From JACMLD01 sp038207265 (lineage in GTDB: Bacteria; Bacteroidota; Bacteroidia; Chitinophagales; Chitinophagaceae), in contig JBBQZZ010000001.1 of NCBI GenBank assembly GCA_038207265.1, forward strand, positions 310,001-374,000: a stretch of DNA of 64,000 bases. Reading direction: 5' to 3'. Under the pieces are notes generated by a model. It did not search any database. It saw only the letters and a list, made by a program, of their open reading frames with translations, and was not told the DNA's origin. The stretch's first letter is position 1. Every line of letters begins with the position of its first letter. Position numbers and translations under genes: made by a program. This document shows, piece after piece, positions 19,058 to 27,632 of this stretch.

Positions 19058-19096
19058 TGTATCAAAAACGAACACTGCCTGTATCAAAAACGTACT
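19058..19096 (+). promoter_or_regulatory. Pair of TGT-N11-AC(A) elements, candidate activator sites
   Basis: TGTATCAAAAACGAACA (19058-19074) and TGTATCAAAAACGTACT (19080-19096) start 22 bp apart, mirroring the pair at 370-408 before another permease. Within each first unit, only one base differs between the two loci. The conservation, in otherwise diverged intergenic DNA, points to a shared DNA-binding regulator. Confidence 0.5.
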
Positions 19097-19146
19097 ATTC
19101 CATTCTAATAACCTCATAGAAGTCTGTAAATCATAGTTCTGCATTC

Positions 19147-19161
19147 TGGCATGTGATTAAC
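19147..19161 (+). promoter_or_regulatory. Putative sigma-54-like -24 element (TGGCATG)
   Basis: TGGCATGTGATTAAC lies 89 bp after the first TGT unit and 37 bases before the ATG at 19198. The matching element at 460-474 has the same spacing from its TGT pair. The -24 half fits sigma-54; the -12 half does not fit well. Its position also argues that the permease starts at 19198, not at an upstream in-frame ATT/ATG codon overlapping this element. Confidence 0.35.
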
Positions 19162-19197
19162 AGTAATGAATCAAGTTTAGTATACACAAGAACCATC

Positions 19198-21576
19198 ATG
19201 TTCAAGAATTATCTCAAAATAGCCTGGCGAAATTTGGTTCGCAATAAATCTTTTTCCGCCATTAATATTATGGGCCTTGCTTTGGGAATGACCTGTAGCC
19301 TGCTGATCATGCTTTGGGTGATGGATGAAAAAGCAGTGGATGGTTTTCATGCCAATGGAAAAAAATTGTTCCAGGTGTATGAACGCAGCTTTTTTGATGG
19401 CAAAGTGGAGGCAAATTTTTCAACACAAGGGTTACTGGCAACAGAATTAAAAAGAAAGATTCCCGAAATAGAATTTTCAAGCGGAATTGAATATGTCGCG
19501 CAAAGTGGCACCAGCAATACATTTGAAGCTGCCAATAAAATCATCAAACTGGAAGGCAGGTTTGTTGGTGAAGATTTTTTTAAGATGTTTAGCTTTCCCT
19601 TACTGCGGGGTAATGCTGATGCAACTTTAAAAAATCCCGGAGATATTGCTATCTCAGATAAAATGGCAAGGCTATTTTTTGATTCGCCGGAAAACGCATT
19701 GGGAAAAACAATCAAGTTTGAAAATCAGGAAGACCTCAGGATCACCGCCGTCTTTGAAAACATGCATTCCAATTCTTCGATGCAATATGATTTTTTAAGA
19801 ACCTGGCCGGATTTTATCAAACAAAATACATGGGTGAACAACTGGGGTAATACCGATCCTGCTACAATTATTCAACTTCGTGACAATGCAGACCCGGTGC
19901 AAACAGAAGCAAAAATTAAAAATTTTATTGCCAACTACAAGGAACAAAGTAAAAAATTTCTTACTGAACTGGCGCTGATTTCCTTTCCTGAAAAATACCT
20001 TCATTCCAATTTCAAGAATGGTTATATAGAGGGGGGCAGGGTTGAGTATGTAAGACTATTCAGCTTGGTGGCAGTATTTATATTACTAATCGCCTGTATC
20101 AATTTCATGAACCTTGCTACTGCCCGATCCGCAAAGCGGGCAAAAGAAATTGGGGTGCGCAAAGTAGTGGGTGCCATTCGATCATCGCTGGTGGCGCAAT
20201 TCATCAGCGAAGCATTGCTGATCACTTTTCTATCAGTTGTATTGGCAATTGTTATGGCCATTGTTTTTCTTCCGGGTTTCAACCAGCTAACAGGTAAGCA
20301 ACTAACCATACCTGTTACACAACCAATTTTCTGGCTGATATTAACCGGCATCTTCCTATTGACAGGTCTGGTAGCTGGCAGCTACCCGGCATTATTCCTT
20401 TCTTCGCTTAACCCTATCCGTGTGTTGAAGGGCAGTTTGAAATTCAAAGGAAGTGATGTATTGCTCCGCAAAAGCCTGGTGGTATTTCAATTCGGTCTTT
20501 CTATATTACTCATAACTGCAATGCTGGTTATTTACCGGCAACTCAATTATATTCAAAGTAAAAACCTGGGTTATGACAGGGAGAACCTTGTTTATTTGCC
20601 GGTAGAAGGTGAACTGGCAAATAAATACAAACTATTCAAAGAAGAGGCGGGGAAAATACCCGGCATACTGGCAATTTCAAAAATAAGAGCCGCTCCCACG
20701 GCAATCTACAATCATACAGGTGAGATCAGCTGGGTAGGAAAAAATCCCAATACGATTGCTTCTTTTGTAAATACAGATGTTGGATATGATTTTATTAAGA
20801 CCATGCACTTACAATTGGCAGCAGGCCGCGATTTTTCTGCTGATTTTGGAACAGATTCTGCTTCTTTTATCATAAATGAAACGGCAGTACAAAAAACAGG
20901 TTACAAAGATCCGCTGGGAAAAAGAATGTGGTGGGGAAAACACGAAGGAAAAATAATTGCTGTATTGAAAGATTTTCATACCAATACAATGCATGAAACC
21001 ATCGAACCATTTATTATGCGTTTGAATGAAGGGCGTCAATCGGGTACCATCCTGGTGCGCACAACGGCCGGAAAAACAAAAGAAGCGATGGTGAGTTTGG
21101 AAAAAGTATGCAAGGCTTTAAATCCAAAATTTCCATTCTCATACCAGTTCTCCGATGAAGAATTTACCAAACTTTATCAAAGTGAAGAGGTTGTAGGCAA
21201 ACTTTCTAACTATTTTGCATTTCTGGCAATTTTTATCTCCTGCCTGGGCTTGTTTGGACTGGCTACTTTTACTGCAGAACAACGAACCCATGAAATTGGT
21301 GTACGCAAAGTTTTGGGGGCTTCTGTTGGCAATATCGTTTCATTGCTTTCAGTAAATTTTTTACAGCCCGTTGCCATGGCTATGCTGATTGCAGTTCCGG
21401 CTGCGTGGTATACTATGAACCTCTGGCTGCGCGACTTTGCTTATAAAATAACCATTGAATGGTGGATGTTTGCCATTGCCGGGGGAATCACAGTAATGAT
21501 AGCCTTACTGACGGTTAGCTACCAGAGTATCCGTGCTGCTTTGAATAACCCTGTCAAATGTCTGAGAACGGAATAA
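19198..21576 (+). CDS. ABC transporter permease, double MacB_PCD/FtsX type
   Basis: A 792-residue paralogue of the permeases at 608-14274. The frame is open further upstream to 19153, but MFKNYLKIAWRNL at 19198 aligns with the start of every other family member, and the upstream extension overlaps a conserved promoter-like element. The FtsX cores carry RAKEIGVRKVVGA and RTHEIGVRKVLGAS, and the tail is NPVKCLRTE. Eight membrane segments and two periplasmic domains are expected. It is followed by an ABC ATPase gene (122-base gap) and a TolC-type gene, making it the only permease here with an obvious ATPase next to it. Confidence 0.88.
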   Translation: MFKNYLKIAWRNLVRNKSFSAINIMGLALGMTCSLLIMLWVMDEKAVDGFHANGKKLFQVYERSFFDGKVEANFSTQGLLATELKRKIPEIEFSSGIEYVAQSGTSNTFEAANKIIKLEGRFVGEDFFKMFSFPLLRGNADATLKNPGDIAISDKMARLFFDSPENALGKTIKFENQEDLRITAVFENMHSNSSMQYDFLRTWPDFIKQNTWVNNWGNTDPATIIQLRDNADPVQTEAKIKNFIANYKEQSKKFLTELALISFPEKYLHSNFKNGYIEGGRVEYVRLFSLVAVFILLIACINFMNLATARSAKRAKEIGVRKVVGAIRSSLVAQFISEALLITFLSVVLAIVMAIVFLPGFNQLTGKQLTIPVTQPIFWLILTGIFLLTGLVAGSYPALFLSSLNPIRVLKGSLKFKGSDVLLRKSLVVFQFGLSILLITAMLVIYRQLNYIQSKNLGYDRENLVYLPVEGELANKYKLFKEEAGKIPGILAISKIRAAPTAIYNHTGEISWVGKNPNTIASFVNTDVGYDFIKTMHLQLAAGRDFSADFGTDSASFIINETAVQKTGYKDPLGKRMWWGKHEGKIIAVLKDFHTNTMHETIEPFIMRLNEGRQSGTILVRTTAGKTKEAMVSLEKVCKALNPKFPFSYQFSDEEFTKLYQSEEVVGKLSNYFAFLAIFISCLGLFGLATFTAEQRTHEIGVRKVLGASVGNIVSLLSVNFLQPVAMAMLIAVPAAWYTMNLWLRDFAYKITIEWWMFAIAGGITVMIALLTVSYQSIRAALNNPVKCLRTE

Positions 21577-21587
21577 TTGAATATATT

Positions 21588-21611
21588 AACCTGCCTTCCG
21601 GGAGGCAGGTT
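21588..21611. repeat. Palindromic CCTGCC element
   Basis: AACCTGCCT (21588-21596) and AGGCAGGTT (21603-21611) form a 9-bp stem with a 6-base loop, 11 bases after the permease stop. It belongs to the same family as the hairpins at 14303-14328 and 22409-22423. It could reduce read-through between the permease and the ATPase, or stabilise the mRNA. Confidence 0.5.
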
Positions 21612-21697
21612 TGAAAAATTACAATTGAATCTTTATGATATTCATTGTTAAAAAAAGAATTGTAAAAAAATAACAACCAAGTGTAAAAAGAAAATCA

Positions 21698-22363
21698 ATG
21701 ATTGAATTAAAGCACATTTCAAGATGGATAAATATTGCTGGTGTGAGAACATTCCTGCTAAAAGACATTAACCTCACTATCAATGAGGGTGAATTTGTGT
21801 CTATAATGGGACCATCGGGCTCAGGAAAATCAACTTTGCTGAATGTTATTGGCATGCTGGACGAACCAGACGAAGGTGAATATAATTTTCTGCATGAAAC
21901 AGTACATAAATTAAGAGAGAAGGCAAGATCCGCTTTATATAAACAATACATAGGATTCGTTTTCCAGGCCTATCACCTGATTGATGAATTAACGGTCTAT
22001 GAAAATATTGAAACGCCATTGATCTACCAGGACATTAAATCATCCGAACGCAAGGCAATGGTAGCGGATATACTGGATCGGTTTAATATTGTTGGCAAAA
22101 AAGACTTGTTTCCTACTCAGCTCTCCGGTGGACAGCAGCAATTGGTTGGTATTGCCCGTGCGCTGATTGCAAAACCCAAATTACTACTGGCCGATGAGCC
22201 AACCGGTAACCTGAATTCGAAACAGGGTGAAGAGATCATGGATCTTTTTAAAGAGCTGAACAAAGAAGGAGTGACCATCATACAGGTAACACACTCTGAA
22301 AAGAATGCAACTTATGGATCACATATCATTAATTTATTAGACGGAAGAATTGATAATAAATAA
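21698..22363 (+). CDS. ABC transporter ATP-binding protein, MacB/LolD type
   Basis: A 221-residue ATPase of the MacB/LolD (o228) class, the class that serves FtsX-like permeases. The Walker A motif GPSGSGKST is at 38-46, the Q-loop at Gln90, the signature LSGGQQQ at 142-148, and the Walker B LLLADEP at 162-168, with the H-loop in QVTHS near 199-203. The D-loop reads GNLNS where GNLDS is usual. It is the only ATPase gene in the window close to the seven permeases and may power several of them. It lies between a permease and a TolC-family gene, suggesting one export complex. Confidence 0.92.
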   Translation: MIELKHISRWINIAGVRTFLLKDINLTINEGEFVSIMGPSGSGKSTLLNVIGMLDEPDEGEYNFLHETVHKLREKARSALYKQYIGFVFQAYHLIDELTVYENIETPLIYQDIKSSERKAMVADILDRFNIVGKKDLFPTQLSGGQQQLVGIARALIAKPKLLLADEPTGNLNSKQGEEIMDLFKELNKEGVTIIQVTHSEKNATYGSHIINLLDGRIDNK

Positions 22364-22408
22364 AATACCCCAGGTCTTTTTTCATTGGAGAAAGAGAACA
22401 AAGAAAGG

Positions 22409-22423
22409 CCTGCTGCAAGCAGG
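22409..22423. repeat. Short palindrome CCTGC-N5-GCAGG
   Basis: CCTGCTGCAAGCAGG between the ATPase and the TolC-family gene has a 5-bp stem. It is a shortened relative of the CCTGC palindromes at 14303-14328 and 21588-21611. All three lie in the intergenic DNA of the exporter region. Confidence 0.4.
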
Positions 22424-22467
22424 TTCATTTTCACCAACGGAATTCAAATAAAACAGTAACACGATTT

Positions 22468-23799
22468 ATGAAGAAGTTATTTCTATTTCAAGTCATTATT
22501 TTTATTTCAATGGCTGCTATCGCGCAGAATAACACACTTACTTTGAAACAATGTGTGGAAACTGCTATCGCCAATAACCTGCCGGTGAAACAAAGCGGAC
22601 TGCAAATGGAAGCCGCTGCGGTAAGATTCAACCAGTCAAAAGGAAATATGATTCCCCAGTTGAACGGTAATATAAGTCATTACATTAACCAGGGCCGTGG
22701 TATAGACCCTTCCAATAATGGTTATATCAATCAGCAATTCAGCACGGCCAACTACCAGCTGACCACCAATGTTACCTTATTCAATGGGTTCGCGTTGTTG
22801 AATTCGCTGAAACAAAACCAGTTTGCATATGAAGCCAGCAAAATGGAATGGCAGCAGTCAAAAGACAGACTCATGCTGGATGTAATGCTGGCTTACCTCC
22901 AGGTATTGAACAACGAAGATCAGCTGGAGCAGGCATTTCGTCAGCAAGATGTTTCAAAAAAACAGGTGGATCGCCTGGAAACCATGAATAAAGAAGGTGC
23001 CATCAAACCTTCTGACTATTATGATCTGAAAGGGCAATATGCAAGTGATCAGCTGAATGTTGTGAATATCCAGAATACACTGGACCTGGCCAAAATTACA
23101 CTGGCTCAATTAATGAACGTGCCTTACAACAAAGATTTGAAAGTAGAACGGTTAGGGATAGACGCTTTTGACATGAACTACAGCAGTACACCCGATAGTA
23201 TTTACCAGGTTGCCACGCAGCAATTGGCTATTATAAAAGCTGTTAACTTAAGAAAGAAAAGTTTTGAAAAGGAAGTGAGCGCAGCAAAAGGAAATTTATT
23301 ACCAAGTGTGGGATTGCAGGCGGGTATCGCGACCAATTTTTCGAGCACCGCATTGGACCAGGCCAATGCCAAAATCCCTTATTACAGTCAGCTTAGCAAT
23401 AACTACGGTACTTATATTGGCGCTGGTGTGAATATTCCTATTTTGAATAATTTTCGATTCCGCAACCAGGTTAAGCTCGCGAAAATTGATCTGAAGGGTG
23501 CCGACTATGTAAGCCAGACAACACAGATACAATTGAAGCAAAGCGTGGAACGCGATTATTTTAATATGCTGGCTTCAGTTGATAAATACAAAGCGTTAAA
23601 CGACCAGGTAACGGCATATACCGAATCATTCCGGGCGGCAGAAATACGTTTCAACGAAGGAGTAACCAATAGCATCGTTGAATATTTACTGGCTAAAAAC
23701 CGGCTCGACCAGGCAAAAAGCAATCTAATCATTGCTCGTTACGATTATGTGCTCCGAACAAAAATTTTGGACTACTATCAGAATAAACCAATCTTTTAA
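22468..23799 (+). CDS. TolC family outer-membrane efflux protein
   Basis: A 443-residue protein with a signal peptide (MKKLFLFQVIIFISMAAIA, then Q). Two outer-membrane-efflux repeats follow, starting with LTLKQCVETAIANNLPVKQS and rich in long alpha-helical stretches such as the one ending in EYLLAKNRLDQAKSNLI. This is the TolC fold: a trimeric outer-membrane barrel and periplasmic tunnel. It follows the ABC ATPase by 104 bases and is the outer-membrane part of a probable tripartite system. No periplasmic adaptor gene is next to it. A strong bidirectional terminator follows at 23894. Confidence 0.92.
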   Translation: MKKLFLFQVIIFISMAAIAQNNTLTLKQCVETAIANNLPVKQSGLQMEAAAVRFNQSKGNMIPQLNGNISHYINQGRGIDPSNNGYINQQFSTANYQLTTNVTLFNGFALLNSLKQNQFAYEASKMEWQQSKDRLMLDVMLAYLQVLNNEDQLEQAFRQQDVSKKQVDRLETMNKEGAIKPSDYYDLKGQYASDQLNVVNIQNTLDLAKITLAQLMNVPYNKDLKVERLGIDAFDMNYSSTPDSIYQVATQQLAIIKAVNLRKKSFEKEVSAAKGNLLPSVGLQAGIATNFSSTALDQANAKIPYYSQLSNNYGTYIGAGVNIPILNNFRFRNQVKLAKIDLKGADYVSQTTQIQLKQSVERDYFNMLASVDKYKALNDQVTAYTESFRAAEIRFNEGVTNSIVEYLLAKNRLDQAKSNLIIARYDYVLRTKILDYYQNKPIF

Positions 23800-24176
23800 A
23801 ATTGATTTTTTTATCAATCACGCATTAATAAGGGAATAATTAAATTATTAATCTGGGTGAGCCGCTCATTTAAAATAATTATTAACAAATAACAAAAAGG
23901 GCGACCCACCTGGCGATCTGCTGGTGGGTCGCCCTTTTTACAACCAGTAAATCTCGCGATTGACAGGGCTGCTCACCTTATAGCTTATCCCCCTATCCTT
24001 TTAACCGGTTTATCTTTATCAACAAGATAATTTTAATAATCTGCTGCAATCACCACTTGTCTCTAAATAATCCTGTTGAAACAATTTTGTCCGGAAACTT
24101 TTAATCAACGAAAATATTCGTACATTTAAGTGGTGGATGTTCCGGTATTTTTTATCATTCAAAAAAGCAAATTATT
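23800..24176. other. Intergenic region with a terminator
   Basis: These 377 bases hold the strong hairpin terminator at 23894-23939 and an AT-rich stretch before the next gene. ACGAAAATATTCGTACA at about 24108-24124 contains an imperfect CGAA/TTCG dyad near the presumed promoter of the gene at 24177. No further gene is visible. Confidence 0.5.
23894..23940. terminator. Strong bidirectional hairpin terminator
   Basis: AAAAAGGGCGACCCACC (23894-23910) pairs perfectly with GGTGGGTCGCCCTTTTT (23923-23939) around a 12-base loop. The A-run on one side and the T-run on the other make it a rho-independent terminator in both directions. It closes the exporter region after the TolC-family gene. Confidence 0.9.
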
Positions 24177-24737
24177 ATGAAACCTATTTTCTTAATTGTA
24201 ATTATGTTTACTGGCCTGTGCATGAGTGCACAAAAAAATATTTCTATCAACCATTCTATTAATGATGATGGAAAAAAACTCGACATAAAAATTAAAGGCC
24301 TGGTAAATGGTAAGACCGTAGACTATGATCATAGTTTTGATGTAAGTGGAATGAATAAGGATGAAAGGGATGCCATTAAGCGCAATATTTATGATAGCCT
24401 TGGATTACCCGATCCAACAGTTGCAACAGCCCCACCCTCCTCTACTGCAGCATTGGAACTTATTAATAGTTCAGACGAGACGGATGGTCCGCGCCTAAGT
24501 TCAAAAGACGATTTAAATGAATTTTATACAATAGGTGGCAAACATCCGTACACAAAAGAAATCAGGTATACTGCAAAAACCGGCAAATTGTTTATGAAAT
24601 ACCGATTTCAAAAAGCTGGAAAGTCTGTAGTCAACGAAAAATTTGTAGATGCAAAAAACAAAACAAAAGAACAACGCCAGCAAATTATCAAATCTTATGA
24701 AAACGAAATTGGATTCCGACCGCAATTGACATCGTAA
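24177..24737 (+). CDS. Secreted protein of unknown function
   Basis: A 186-residue protein that I do not recognise. It has a signal peptide (MKPIFLIVIMFTGLCMSA, then Q) and is otherwise hydrophilic, with many charged residues. The N-terminal half (about 23-75) looks like beta-strands (ISINHSINDDGKKLDIKIKG), and a Pro/Ser/Thr-rich linker lies at about 82-95. The C-terminal half is Lys-rich. No lipobox and no membrane segment beyond the signal are seen. It stands alone between a terminator and miaB, so the context gives no clue to its role. Confidence 0.7.
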   Translation: MKPIFLIVIMFTGLCMSAQKNISINHSINDDGKKLDIKIKGLVNGKTVDYDHSFDVSGMNKDERDAIKRNIYDSLGLPDPTVATAPPSSTAALELINSSDETDGPRLSSKDDLNEFYTIGGKHPYTKEIRYTAKTGKLFMKYRFQKAGKSVVNEKFVDAKNKTKEQRQQIIKSYENEIGFRPQLTS

Positions 24738-24879
24738 TAATAAAGTCAGTCTGTTTGCTTTATTATGAATTAATCTTCGTCAAACGCTTATCAATCTTCA
24801 CATCCTAAAACTGAAAAAAAAGCAATAGATCAATTAGCTTATTAATTCTGCCATCCTGTCACTTTTATTGCAATTTAGC

Positions 24880-24887
24880 TATCTTTG
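24880..24887 (+). promoter_or_regulatory. Bacteroidota -7 box TATCTTTG before miaB
   Basis: TATCTTTG matches the TAnnTTTG consensus of the Bacteroidota primary sigma factor and ends 23 bases before the miaB start. No convincing -33 TTG lies at the usual distance. It is the likely promoter of the miaB-to-secG gene run. Confidence 0.45.
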
Positions 24888-24910
24888 CCCTCCATAAAAA
24901 GGGTGACCAG

Positions 24911-26347
24911 ATGCAGGAATTGTTTATTCATAAAGTTCAGGATGAAAACCGGCAGGGAGAAGCTTTTGCTCCTTTTGTTCTGGATGAAAATGATTACCAG
25001 AAGAAATTTTATATTGAAAGCTATGGTTGCCAGATGAATTTCGCTGACAGTGAAGTGGTAGCATCCATTTTGAATGATAATGGTTTTGGCGCAACCCGCA
25101 ATACGGAAGAAGCTGATTTGATCTTACTGAACACCTGCTCTATCCGCGAAAAGGCTGAACAAACGGTACGCAAACGGCTGACTGAATTCAGGAAATTGAA
25201 AAAGCAACGGCCTGCATTGTTGGTAGCTGTACTGGGCTGTATGGCCGAGAGATTGAAATCTAAATTTTTAGAAGAAGAAAAACTGGTAGATATTGTTGTC
25301 GGTCCTGACGCTTACCGAAGCCTTCCGGCGTTGATAGAAGAAGCTGAAGGCGGACAAAAAGCTGTAAATGTATTGCTAAGTCGTGATGAAACTTATGCCG
25401 ACATTTCGCCTGTACGATTGAATAGTAACGGGGTGAGTTCGTTTGTAAGTATTATGCGTGGTTGTAATAATATGTGTTCTTTTTGCGTGGTTCCATTTAC
25501 CAGAGGCAGGGAAAGAAGCCGTGATTTGAACTCAATTTTGCAGGAATGCCGCGACTTATATAATAGCGGGTTCCGGGAAATTACTTTACTGGGACAAAAT
25601 GTTGACAGCTACTACTGGCATGATGAGCGCAACAATGTACAAGTCAATTTTTCAACGCTCCTGGAAAATGTTGCATTGATATCTCCGCTGTTGCGGGTTC
25701 GATTCAGTACTTCACATCCAAAAGATATCACCGACGATGTTTTGCACGTAATAGGCAGGTATGATAATATCTGTAATTACATTCATCTTCCCGTGCAAAG
25801 CGGAAGTACCCGCATTTTACAATTGATGAACCGTACATATACCCGTGAATGGTACATTGCCAAAGTAAACCGCATCAGGGAAATTATTCCTGATTGTGGC
25901 TTGTCTACTGATGTCATCACAGGTTTTTGTACAGAAACGGAAGAAGATCACCAGGATACTTTAAGCCTGATGGAATACTGCAGGTACGATTTGGCTTATA
26001 TGTATTTCTACAGTGAACGCCCGGGTACATTGGCTGCGCGCCGGTACACAGATGATGTTCCGGATGCAATTAAAAAAAGAAGGCTTCAGGAAGTTGTAGG
26101 GTTGCTTCGCCGGCATTCACTGGAAAGTATGCAACGTGATCTCGGTAAAAATTTCAGGATACTGATTGAAGGAAATTCCAAAAAAAGCGATCTGGATTGG
26201 GCTGGAAGAAATGATCAAAACAAAATGGTCATATTCCCGAAAGAAAACTACCTGCTGAAAAAAGGTGACTATGTGAATGTAAAAGTAATTGAATGTACAG
26301 CTGGCACATTATTGGGAAAGATAATTAACGGACAAAAAAAATTGTAG
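24911..26347 (+). CDS. miaB: tRNA-2-methylthio-N6-dimethylallyladenosine synthase
   Basis: This 478-residue radical-SAM methylthiotransferase adds the 2-methylthio group to i6A37 of tRNAs that read UNN codons. The N-terminal domain holds the three cluster cysteines Cys40 (SYGCQMN), Cys76 (NTCSIRE) and Cys110 (LGCMAE). The radical-SAM motif RGCNNMCSFC supplies Cys185, Cys189 and Cys192. The last 60 or so residues look like a TRAM domain. The length is normal for the Bacteroidota enzyme. The next gene starts 16 bases later, so it probably leads an operon. Confidence 0.97.
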   Translation: MQELFIHKVQDENRQGEAFAPFVLDENDYQKKFYIESYGCQMNFADSEVVASILNDNGFGATRNTEEADLILLNTCSIREKAEQTVRKRLTEFRKLKKQRPALLVAVLGCMAERLKSKFLEEEKLVDIVVGPDAYRSLPALIEEAEGGQKAVNVLLSRDETYADISPVRLNSNGVSSFVSIMRGCNNMCSFCVVPFTRGRERSRDLNSILQECRDLYNSGFREITLLGQNVDSYYWHDERNNVQVNFSTLLENVALISPLLRVRFSTSHPKDITDDVLHVIGRYDNICNYIHLPVQSGSTRILQLMNRTYTREWYIAKVNRIREIIPDCGLSTDVITGFCTETEEDHQDTLSLMEYCRYDLAYMYFYSERPGTLAARRYTDDVPDAIKKRRLQEVVGLLRRHSLESMQRDLGKNFRILIEGNSKKSDLDWAGRNDQNKMVIFPKENYLLKKGDYVNVKVIECTAGTLLGKIINGQKKL

Positions 26348-26363
26348 CGGAGGAGATTTGAAA

Positions 26364-27626
26364 ATGGAATTACAGTCATTGAAAAACAGATTTGGGATCA
26401 TCGGTAATGCCCCTGCGTTGAACCATGCGTTAAACGTTGCTTCGCAGGTAGCCAATACTGATCTGAGTGTATTGATTAATGGTGAGAGCGGTGTTGGTAA
26501 AGAATCATTCTCACTTATTATACATGCTTTGTCTGCAAGAAAGCACAATCCTTTTATTGCGGTCAATTGCGGAGCAATACCCGAAGGAACTATTGACTCG
26601 GAATTATTTGGCCACGAAAAAGGATCTTTCACTGGTGCCGTAGACAGTCGCAAAGGTTATTTTGAAACAGTAAACGGGGGAACGATTTTCCTGGACGAAA
26701 TTGGTGAAATGCCATTGGGTACGCAAGCGCGGTTATTGCGTGTATTGGAAAGTGGTGAATTCATCAGGGTGGGCTCCAGCAAAGTACAAAAAACCGATGT
26801 GAGGGTAATCGCGGCAACCAACAAAGATTTGCTGGAGTTTACACAAAAAGGAAAATTCAGGGAAGACCTTTATTACCGTTTGAATACAGTACCTATCCGT
26901 GTGCCTTCATTGCGCGACCGGAAAGAAGATATTATTTTTCTTTTTAGAAAATTTGTTATTGATTTCGCGGAACGTTATAAAACAACTCCGGTGCAACTGG
27001 ATGATGAGGCGAAAGATCTGTTAAATAATTATCCATGGCCCGGTAATGTTCGTGAATTGAAGAATATTGCGGAGCAACTATCAGTTCTTTCAGAAGAAAA
27101 ATTAATCACTGCAGCAGCATTGAGAAAATTTTTACCGGAACATAATAATAATCGTTTACCAGTGCTGGCAACCGGCAACGGTAGTATTAGTCATTCAGAA
27201 TTTGCAAACGAACGCGAAATTCTTTACAAGTTGTTTTTCGACATGAAAAAAGACGTTACTGAATTAAAAAGAATGTTTGTTGATATTCTGCAAAACCCGG
27301 CAAATACAGCTGCCGCAGCCAAATTTGCCAATGAATCGTTATTAAGAGAATACCCTTCAACCAATGAACTGAAGCCAGCCATTGGGCAGTCTGCCATTAT
27401 GCATTCGCCGCAAACACAAAATGGTCAGTCTGTGATAATGAACCACAATGATATTCATACGCATGAAGAAGTTGAAGAGTCGCTTAACATAATGGATAAA
27501 GAAAAGGAACTGATCATAAAAGCCTTGAAAAAACACCGTGGTAAAAGAAAAGACGCTTCACTTGATCTGGGCATCAGCGAACGGACACTCTACCGCAAGC
27601 TGAAGGAATATGACATAGAAGAATAA
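26364..27626 (+). CDS. Sigma-54-dependent activator without receiver domain
   Basis: A 420-residue enhancer-binding protein of the AAA+ class. I use the ATG at 26364 because AGGAGA at 26351-26356 is well spaced from it; an in-frame TTG at 26358 is too close. There is no receiver or PAS domain. The AAA+ domain starts almost at once, with Walker A GESGVGKE at 40-47, the sigma-54 contact loop GSFTGA at 87-92 (usually GAFTGA), Walker B FLDEIG, and the arginine-finger region FREDLYYRLN at 165-174. A Fis-type helix-turn-helix (SERTLYRKLKEYD) ends the protein. Its activity must be set by other means. It lies between miaB and lptE, a typical place in Bacteroidota. Confidence 0.92.
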   Translation: MELQSLKNRFGIIGNAPALNHALNVASQVANTDLSVLINGESGVGKESFSLIIHALSARKHNPFIAVNCGAIPEGTIDSELFGHEKGSFTGAVDSRKGYFETVNGGTIFLDEIGEMPLGTQARLLRVLESGEFIRVGSSKVQKTDVRVIAATNKDLLEFTQKGKFREDLYYRLNTVPIRVPSLRDRKEDIIFLFRKFVIDFAERYKTTPVQLDDEAKDLLNNYPWPGNVRELKNIAEQLSVLSEEKLITAAALRKFLPEHNNNRLPVLATGNGSISHSEFANEREILYKLFFDMKKDVTELKRMFVDILQNPANTAAAAKFANESLLREYPSTNELKPAIGQSAIMHSPQTQNGQSVIMNHNDIHTHEEVEESLNIMDKEKELIIKALKKHRGKRKDASLDLGISERTLYRKLKEYDIEE

Positions 27627-27632
27627 TCAATC

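Noticed and set aside
19153..19197. N-terminal extension of the permease to 19153
   Set aside because: The extra 15 residues are absent from all paralogues and overlap the conserved TGGCATG element.
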